64,000 nucleotides of DNA from S015-6 sp964384945 (GTDB lineage: Bacteria; Desulfobacterota; DSWW01): positions 173,773-237,772 of the forward strand of contig CAYLMK010000007.1 in the NCBI GenBank assembly GCA_964384945.1, read 5' to 3'. Each line of letters opens with the position of its first letter. Position 1 is the first letter of the stretch. Shown one piece after another: positions 58,393 to 64,000 of this stretch. The notes beneath the pieces were generated by a model. The model was not told where the DNA came from, did not search any database, and saw nothing but the letters and a program-made list of their open reading frames with translations. A program made the position numbers and the translations under genes.

Positions 58393-60099
58393 ATGTCGAC
58401 CTATTCTCAATACTGGAGGCGGAACCGATCTCGGCACCCCTCGACCGAACTCGCCTTGAGCCTGAGGGCCCTTCGCAAGGTTGCAGGCCACCTGGGCCGC
58501 AACGTGAAGCCGGTTTTTTGGAAGGGCATGCAGGCAGCGGATACGAACATGATCACGATCGATCCGGGCGCGGCGGATCGAGCCTTCCCGATCCCGGCCG
58601 AAACCTTCGACATCCTCGTCGGCCAGGTCGTGCACGAGGGCCTTTCCTCTCTCGAATGGAGGGAGTGGGTCTTGGGAAAGGTGCGGCAGAAGGCGGCGGG
58701 CGTCCCCGAGCGCCTCGTTCCCTTTCTGGAGGCCTTCGTCCACGCGGCGGAAGATATCTACATCGACGAGTTCTGCAAGTCTCGCGTCTGGTCCCTGTAC
58801 CTTTTGAACTTCTGGAAGACCGAGGCGGACAGAGACCGCAGGGACCCGGCGCTGCCCCCGAGCGCCCGGAGCCTTGCCTTGACCTGGAGAACGCGGGAGA
58901 CCACAGGCTTCCTGCCGAAGGACCTCCATCACGATTACGACGAACCTCTGGAACGACTCGGGGACTGTGCCCCCGCCATCCGGGAGGCTGCGAGGACTCT
59001 CTCCCCGGCGCAGAGAAGGGAAGAAAGGGTCGACCTGTATCTGCGGACCTGGGCGGGCCTCCAAGAGATTCTTTTCGAATGGGAGGAGTTCGGCTCTTCC
59101 CCGGACGCGATCCGTCTGTTCGATGAAGCGGCGCGCGAAAGACGCCTGCCCAACCCGCAAAAGAGGGACGAGCAGGAAGAGAAGAGCGAGGGAGGAGAGA
59201 CAGGGCATTCCACCGGCCTGGACCCGGAGCTGGCCGAGGAGGTCATGAAACTCGTCGAGGAGAACGAGACCGATCTCACCCGAACCCTCCTCGCGGCCGT
59301 GGAAGACCCTGAGGCCGGTTCGATGAAGACCCGCATCCGGCTCGGAACCGCCCGGATGGCCGTGCAGCCGGACCCCCTGCTCGTGAAGCATCTCAGGAGG
59401 ATCTTCACCGAGCAGGAGTCTCTGATCCGCAGGGCCCGCAGGAGGCGTGTCCGCAGGGGGCTGATCGAAGGCAAGCTCGACCCTCTTCGACTCCATCGCG
59501 TTCCGATAGACGGGAAGGTCTTCAAAACCCGGGAACCACCCGCCCCGGAACACGCCTGGCAGATTTGCCTTGTGGCCGATGCTTCGGCCTCCATGGCAGG
59601 CAAGGGGGGGCGGCAGAAGCCCTGGCCCGTCGCCGAACAGGCCTTTGCCTCGCTCGCAGAGGCCTCCAAGGGCTCCCGAAACCGTGTGGAGATCCACGCG
59701 TATCACGAAGAGAAGAACGTATGCACCCTCACCCGGTTGTACCATGGAGGGGACCTCTACACGGTCGTGCCTTCCGGCCGCACCCCCTCCGGCCAGGCCA
59801 TCCTTGCCGCGGCCGTGACGCTGCCCGAGAAACGTTCGCGAAGCATCCTCATTCACATCACCGACGGAGCTTCCAACTGCGGAGTGCGGCTCAGCGACGC
59901 GGTCGGTTTCTGCTTGCGAAACGGAATCGAACTCTTCACCATCGGCTGCGGCTGCAGCCTGCAGACAAAGGACTTCCTGCGCGAGTGCTTTCCCGCCGAC
60001 CGCCTTTTTTTCATGAAGGACATCCGCACCCTGCCGCTCGTCCTCGAGCGTCTTCTGCGGCAGCGGATCCTGTTCGCCGTCCGGCGCGGGCATGACTGA
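58393..60099 (+). CDS. NorD/CbbO-like VWA protein (copy 2)
   Basis: A 568-residue paralogue of the protein at 48929 (shared N-terminus ALRKVAGHLG, C-terminal LIHITDGASNCGV). The VWA MIDAS is DASASM near residue 396, which keeps the D-x-S-x-S metal ligands. Where copy 1 has HEALH, this one has VVHEGLSSLEW near residue 81, so the zinc-peptidase-like motif is lost. It forms a pair with the ATPase immediately upstream and presumably remodels the GRE complex encoded 2 kb downstream. Confidence 0.85.
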   Translation: MSTYSQYWRRNRSRHPSTELALSLRALRKVAGHLGRNVKPVFWKGMQAADTNMITIDPGAADRAFPIPAETFDILVGQVVHEGLSSLEWREWVLGKVRQKAAGVPERLVPFLEAFVHAAEDIYIDEFCKSRVWSLYLLNFWKTEADRDRRDPALPPSARSLALTWRTRETTGFLPKDLHHDYDEPLERLGDCAPAIREAARTLSPAQRREERVDLYLRTWAGLQEILFEWEEFGSSPDAIRLFDEAARERRLPNPQKRDEQEEKSEGGETGHSTGLDPELAEEVMKLVEENETDLTRTLLAAVEDPEAGSMKTRIRLGTARMAVQPDPLLVKHLRRIFTEQESLIRRARRRRVRRGLIEGKLDPLRLHRVPIDGKVFKTREPPAPEHAWQICLVADASASMAGKGGRQKPWPVAEQAFASLAEASKGSRNRVEIHAYHEEKNVCTLTRLYHGGDLYTVVPSGRTPSGQAILAAAVTLPEKRSRSILIHITDGASNCGVRLSDAVGFCLRNGIELFTIGCGCSLQTKDFLRECFPADRLFFMKDIRTLPLVLERLLRQRILFAVRRGHD

Positions 60100-60225
60100 G
60101 GAGCCACACAACCTCGTTTCCCTGCGATCCGGGCGGTGGTTGAGAACGGGACCCGGCGTTTTGCTGGCACGGCTTTCATGGTATATTCCGGTTGTGGTCA
60201 AATGCCTCAGAACCCGGGAGCCGGC

Positions 60226-62067
60226 ATGATGGGCGCGAATCGTTCCGCGGATCCAAGCGCCACTGCGCTGGAGCAGCGGGTGGACGAACTCGAGCGTTCG
60301 GTCGCGTCCTTCGAGAGGAGGAGCGGGTTTTTCGCGATGCTGATCCGAAGCCTTCCAGGCGTCTTTTACGTGATCGAGGACAACCTCAAATTTCAAGCCT
60401 GGAACAAGAATCTGGAAAAAGTCACCGGATACTGTTCGGAAGAGGTGCGCACGAAGACGGTCATGGACATGTTCGTGGGAGAAGACGCCCGGCGCATTCG
60501 GGAGGCGATACGAAGGGCACTCGCAACCGGTGCGGCAACCGTTGAGGCGGATGTCGCGACCAAGGACGGCGCCCGGATCCCACACTTCTTCTCGGGAACG
60601 AGCGCCAGGATTCAGGACAGGTCGTATGTAATCGGCATCGGGACGGACTTGAGTGCCCTCAAAGATGCAACGGCCGCCTTGCGCGAGAGCGAGGCCTTCT
60701 ACCGCATGCTCGCGGAGCGGATGACGGTCGGGGTCCTTCTTTCCCATCCGTCCAGAATCGTCTTCGTGAACCACGCACTTGCGACCATGCTCGGTTACGA
60801 TGATTCGAAGGATCTCCTCGGCGACAACGCGGTTTCCCTCGCAGCAAGTCAATCGAACACCTGTTTCCAGGAAATGTTCGAGTCCTTTGCAAGAGGGGGC
60901 TCCGGGGAGAGACCCTTTGAGACACGGTGGCGCACGCGATCCGGTGGTGAGCTTTGGGTGGAAGGGCGAGCCGCCCTGATCCAATGGAAGGGACTTCCCA
61001 CGATCTTCATGACCGTGCGGGATATCACAGGGGCGAAGTTGAGGGAACTGGCGATGCAGCAGGACGCGGAACATTTGAGGAGGGAAAACCTCGACCTGCG
61101 CTCCTCCATCCGGGATCGATTCCGCCTGGGCAATATCATCGGGAAAAGCCGAGCCATGCAGGAAGTCTACGAACGTATCCTGCACGCCGCCGCCTCGAAT
61201 GCGAACGTGATCATTTACGGCGAGTCGGGCACCGGAAAAGAGCTCGTCGCAAGGGCGATCCACGATAGGAGCGTCCGTTCCCGGAAGCCTTTCGTTCCGG
61301 TCAATTGCGCCGCGATCCCGGAGAATCTTCTCGAAAGTGAGTTCTTCGGGCACAGGAAGGGAGCCTTTACCGGTGCCCACGCGGACAAACGGGGCTACCT
61401 GGACATGGCGGACGGGGGCACGCTGTTCCTGGACGAGGTGGGGGAACTGAGTCTGAGCCTGCAGGCCAAACTCCTGCGCGCCATAGAGGGCGGAGGCTAC
61501 ACCCCCCTGGGGGGCCGTGCGACCAAGGCGCCGGATTTTCGGATCATCGCGGCTACGAACAGAGACCTGATCGAGCACATGAGGACAGGCGGGATGCGGG
61601 AGGACTTCTTCTACCGAATCCACGTCATCCCGATCACCGTTCCTCCCCTCCGGGACCGGAGGGAAGACATCCCTCTTCTCCTGGAACACTTCCTCGAGCA
61701 CTATTCCAGGAACGGAACGATGAACCCGATTCCCGGGCACGTCATCGGAGAGCTGATCAATTACGACTGGCCGGGCAACGTGCGTGAACTCCAGAACGCG
61801 ATTCAACGCTACCTGGCCGTGGAAAGGCTGGAGTTTGTGCCTTCCCAGGAAAGCAGACAGAGCAACCCGGTAGACGGCAGGCAGAAGACCGACGAGGAAG
61901 AAAGATCTGAGGATCTCCTTCTGGAGGGGAGCCTGAGGGAGGCAGAGAAGGCGGCCATCCGGAAGGCGCTTGACCGCTGCCTCGGGAACAGGACCCGGGC
62001 GGCCAAGATGCTGGGAATCTCTCGCAAGACCCTTCTCAGAAAGCTGAAGCGGTTGGGATTTGTTTAG
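60226..62067 (+). CDS. PAS-type sigma-54-dependent transcriptional activator (copy 2)
   Basis: A 613-residue paralogue of the activator at 46753, with the same order: two PAS domains (LPGVFYVIEDNLKF near 45; FVNHALATMLGY near 190), AAA+ domain with GESGTGKE, GAFTGA and GGTLFLDEVGEL, and a Fis-type helix-turn-helix (AAKMLGISRKTLLRKLKRL). ATG 60226 has GGGAG five bases upstream and gives a length equal to its paralogue. It lies directly upstream of the GRE gene and its sigma-54 promoter, so it is the most likely direct activator of the catalytic subunit. Confidence 0.92.
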   Translation: MMGANRSADPSATALEQRVDELERSVASFERRSGFFAMLIRSLPGVFYVIEDNLKFQAWNKNLEKVTGYCSEEVRTKTVMDMFVGEDARRIREAIRRALATGAATVEADVATKDGARIPHFFSGTSARIQDRSYVIGIGTDLSALKDATAALRESEAFYRMLAERMTVGVLLSHPSRIVFVNHALATMLGYDDSKDLLGDNAVSLAASQSNTCFQEMFESFARGGSGERPFETRWRTRSGGELWVEGRAALIQWKGLPTIFMTVRDITGAKLRELAMQQDAEHLRRENLDLRSSIRDRFRLGNIIGKSRAMQEVYERILHAAASNANVIIYGESGTGKELVARAIHDRSVRSRKPFVPVNCAAIPENLLESEFFGHRKGAFTGAHADKRGYLDMADGGTLFLDEVGELSLSLQAKLLRAIEGGGYTPLGGRATKAPDFRIIAATNRDLIEHMRTGGMREDFFYRIHVIPITVPPLRDRREDIPLLLEHFLEHYSRNGTMNPIPGHVIGELINYDWPGNVRELQNAIQRYLAVERLEFVPSQESRQSNPVDGRQKTDEEERSEDLLLEGSLREAEKAAIRKALDRCLGNRTRAAKMLGISRKTLLRKLKRLGFV

Positions 62068-62289
62068 GGCGGTCCGGCGCTTGTCCCAAGTATGCCTCAA
62101 AGAGGTGATGGCTGTATCATTCTGACCCCCCTCTTCTTCTTTCATGAAAACCGCTTTAATTCAAATGATTATCAATTTTACAGCCTCCTCGCGCTATCCC
62201 ATGGCTGTCTGACCCGGACTCTTGATCGGGCGTCTCTGCAATTAACTATCTCCAAGAGAAACAGCATGTTAGCCAACTCTTCAGACTTC

Positions 62290-62305
62290 TGGCATTCCTT
62301 TTGCC
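62290..62305 (+). promoter_or_regulatory. Sigma-54 promoter of the glycyl-radical enzyme gene
   Basis: TGGCATTCCTTTTGCC matches the -24/-12 consensus with exact spacing and lies 61 bases before the GRE start. The 220 bases before it, after the activator gene, are AT-rich (62140-62190) and carry two copies of ATGGCTGT...CTGACCC (62108-62128 and 62201-62215) that could be activator sites. Confidence 0.8.
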
Positions 62306-62366
62306 TGTTCGAAACATTCTTAGGGGGCGAATTCCAGGCCTGAATCGGGAAACAGGAGGAGATAGC

Positions 62367-64000
62367 ATGGCTGAGACCGTTCCTCTCCCAAAGGATATTG
62401 CGGAGTTTGAAAGGAAGCAGGAGTGGTGGTGGGCCGCCGAAAGGAAGCGCTCCCAAAGACTGGACTACCTGCGGAAGGCGGTCTGGAAAAAGGGGGCCAT
62501 CGGCGGTAACTACAACCCGGGCATCAAGATCGACATGGAATTCCCCACCCTGTTCACGGAGGCCTACTTCAGCGACGATGCCAGGCACGACCAGCAGATG
62601 ATGCGGAAGGCCAAGGCCCTGGCCCACGTGCTCGACAACATCACGATCTTCATCACGGACCGTGCCCAGATCGTCGGATATGTGGGAACCGCGCCGCACA
62701 CCGTTCTCTGGCGTGTCGACGGAGCCAGCATGGTGAATGAAGAGGTGTACAACGAACCCGGCGTCCACAATGAGCCTGAAGAGGAATCGCTCAGGAAGGT
62801 TGCCGAGCTTTGTGCCCAATGGGCCGGAGAGACCGCGATCGACAAACTCGCGCGCCTGCTGGATCCAGAGGATGCGGTCAAGTTCATGAGCGGCGCCATC
62901 GGCTGGGGAACCCCGACATCGGCCTTCGGGTACTCGGGGAAGGATTACGAGTACTTCATGACCGGCAAGCGGGGCTTCGAGGACATCATCGAGGAAATCG
63001 AGGCGAACCTGGAGGCGGCCGAAGAGAAGACCATCGGCAAGCCCGGTCCTGACATCCTCCCGCTGTACAAGAAGATCCAGAACTGGGACGCCATGAAGCT
63101 CGTACTCGAAGCAGCGATCCGGTTCGCCAGGCGGTACGCACGGCTCGCCCGCATCGTGGCCGAGAATTTCGAGAGCGACCCGAAACGCAGGGAGGAACTG
63201 CTTCGCATTGCAGAGACCTGTAATCGCGTTCCCGCGAGGACTCCACGGAACCTTCAGGAGTCGTTGCCGCTCGACCACTTTGTGCAAGTCCTGGTGCGCT
63301 TCGAGGCTTACGAGGGCGCATGGCCTGCCCGGCCCGACTACTACCACGGACCCTACTACGATAAGGATGTGAACATCGACAAGAGGCTCACCCGGGAAGA
63401 GGCCCTCGACCTCGTGGGGGAATTCCTGATCCGCGCTTACGAGGTGGGCATGTTCGGGCCCAGATGGGGCCGGGAAGGGTTGCAAGGGATCACCGGTACG
63501 TGGGTGTGGACCCTGGGGGGGGTGAAGCCGGACGGCTCGGACGCCTGCAACGGCATGACGATCGCGCTCCTGCAGGCCGCAAGGCTCGTACGGGTCTCCA
63601 ATCCCACCTTCGGCTTCCGCTGGCACCCCAAGGTCAAGGACGAGGTGATGCGGGAGTGCTTCGAGTGCATCCGCCAGGGCCTGGGGTATCCCTCCATGCG
63701 GAACGATCCGGTCCTGGTCCAGAACGCCATGCACTGGCACGGTCATCCGCTGGAGGAGGCGAGGCTCTGGGTGCATCAGGCCTGCATGTCGCCCTGCCCC
63801 ACAACGAAACACGGGGCCCAGCCGATGCGTATGGCCTCCGCGACGGCGAACTGCGCCAAGATTGTGGAATACGCCCTGAGCAACGGCTACGACAAGGTGG
63901 TGTCCATGCAGATGGGTCCCAGGACCGGGGACCCGAGGAAGTTTGCCGACTTCGAGCAGCTCTTCCAGGCATGGGTCCGGCAGATGGAGTGGCTCTTCAG
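62367..64000 (+). CDS. Glycyl-radical enzyme alpha subunit, benzylsuccinate/alkylsuccinate synthase-like, partial
   Basis: The first 544 residues of a pyruvate-formate-lyase-fold glycyl-radical enzyme; it continues past the right edge, so the C-terminal glycine-radical loop is not visible. ATG 62367 has AGGAGG eight bases upstream. The sequence is of the fumarate-adding class: WRVDGASMVNEEVYNEPG, GPRWGREGLQGITGTWVW, NPTFGFRWHPKV, and the candidate thiyl cysteine in QACMSPCPTTKHG (Cys473; a second Cys at 477). The enzyme adds a hydrocarbon radical to fumarate. Activase, small subunits and mutase genes 18-22 kb away complete the system. An alkane is the likely substrate because of the mutase, but arylalkyl substrates are not excluded. 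Confidence 0.88.
   Translation, partial: MAETVPLPKDIAEFERKQEWWWAAERKRSQRLDYLRKAVWKKGAIGGNYNPGIKIDMEFPTLFTEAYFSDDARHDQQMMRKAKALAHVLDNITIFITDRAQIVGYVGTAPHTVLWRVDGASMVNEEVYNEPGVHNEPEEESLRKVAELCAQWAGETAIDKLARLLDPEDAVKFMSGAIGWGTPTSAFGYSGKDYEYFMTGKRGFEDIIEEIEANLEAAEEKTIGKPGPDILPLYKKIQNWDAMKLVLEAAIRFARRYARLARIVAENFESDPKRREELLRIAETCNRVPARTPRNLQESLPLDHFVQVLVRFEAYEGAWPARPDYYHGPYYDKDVNIDKRLTREEALDLVGEFLIRAYEVGMFGPRWGREGLQGITGTWVWTLGGVKPDGSDACNGMTIALLQAARLVRVSNPTFGFRWHPKVKDEVMRECFECIRQGLGYPSMRNDPVLVQNAMHWHGHPLEEARLWVHQACMSPCPTTKHGAQPMRMASATANCAKIVEYALSNGYDKVVSMQMGPRTGDPRKFADFEQLFQAWVRQMEWLF

Noticed and set aside
60164..60179. TGGCACG before the second sigma-54 activator, a possible sigma-54 promoter
   Set aside because: The -24 element is good but the -12 position reads TCATG, with no TTGC at the right spacing.
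56452..62145. A 1897-codon open frame on the minus strand
   Set aside because: It lies antisense to five well-supported genes (carboxyltransferase, AAA+, VWA, activator and the intergenic region). Its sequence is the His/Arg/Gly/Leu-rich type expected of a shadow frame in high-GC DNA, with no domain.
62178..63812. A 544-codon minus-strand frame opposite the GRE gene
   Set aside because: Shadow of the GRE coding strand; no recognisable motif and no ribosome-binding site.
1..64000. CRISPR arrays, tRNA or rRNA genes, insertion sequences
   Set aside because: No regularly spaced repeats, cloverleaf-like sequences, rRNA-like stretches or transposase motifs were seen on reading both strands.

Overview
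The window reads as a high-GC, Gram-negative strict anaerobe, most likely a Desulfobacterota (deltaproteobacterial) sulfate reducer or syntroph. This rests on content: a glycyl-radical enzyme (GRE) with its activase, a tungsten-type aldehyde:ferredoxin oxidoreductase, a benzoyl-CoA reductase/2-hydroxyacyl-CoA dehydratase-type set, an HdrB-like protein, two candidate selenoproteins, sigma-54 regulators and an LPS heptosyltransferase. No rRNA, tRNA, CRISPR array or transposase was seen.

Left part (1-17.5 kb): an NDP-forming acyl-CoA synthetase (cut by the edge) and a sialidase-fold lipoprotein on the minus strand; an AMP-forming acyl-CoA synthetase with an acetoacetate-decarboxylase-like enzyme and a PilZ protein on plus; then a seven-gene minus operon (AOR, lipoprotein, VWA membrane protein, TolQ/ExbB, two ExbD/TolR, TPR protein). 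Divergent from it is a plus operon of a large MoxR-type AAA+ ATPase, a GXGXG-domain protein and a VWA protein.

Middle part (17.5-37.5 kb): small secreted proteins, an MFS carrier divergent from a LarA-family racemase, a four-gene BcrABCD/HgdABC-like operon divergent from DUF1847 and a GrdB-like gene with an in-frame TGA (selenocysteine), a MerR-TetR fusion regulator, a heptosyltransferase, a MarR-ferredoxin-FMN oxidoreductase operon with a repeated operator, and a minus operon of FMN oxidoreductase, HdrB-like protein, gamma-carbonic anhydrase and DUF3795.

Right part (37.5-64 kb) is the most interesting. It looks like a fumarate-addition hydrocarbon degradation island. The alpha subunit of a benzylsuccinate/alkylsuccinate synthase-like GRE starts at 62367 and runs off the right edge, behind a sigma-54 promoter. 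A ten-gene minus cluster (45335 down to 37543) holds both subunits of a methylmalonyl-CoA-mutase-like enzyme, the GRE activase, small cysteine-rich subunit-like proteins (one with an in-frame TGA followed by a SECIS-like hairpin), a NorQ/CbbQ/BssE-like AAA+ ATPase, an FMN protein and an acyl-CoA synthetase. The plus strand adds a MoaD-like sulfur carrier, two paralogous PAS-sigma-54 activators, two VWA proteins, a second BssE-like ATPase, an enoyl-CoA hydratase, an FMN oxidoreductase and a biotin-dependent carboxyltransferase.

Taken together, the genes fit this path: alkane plus fumarate gives an alkylsuccinate (GRE); CoA activation; carbon-skeleton rearrangement (B12 mutase); decarboxylation (carboxyltransferase); beta-oxidation. 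The presence of the mutase and carboxyltransferase favours an alkane over toluene as substrate, but that is inference. The two MoxR/VWA/activator sets suggest a duplicated GRE-maintenance module.
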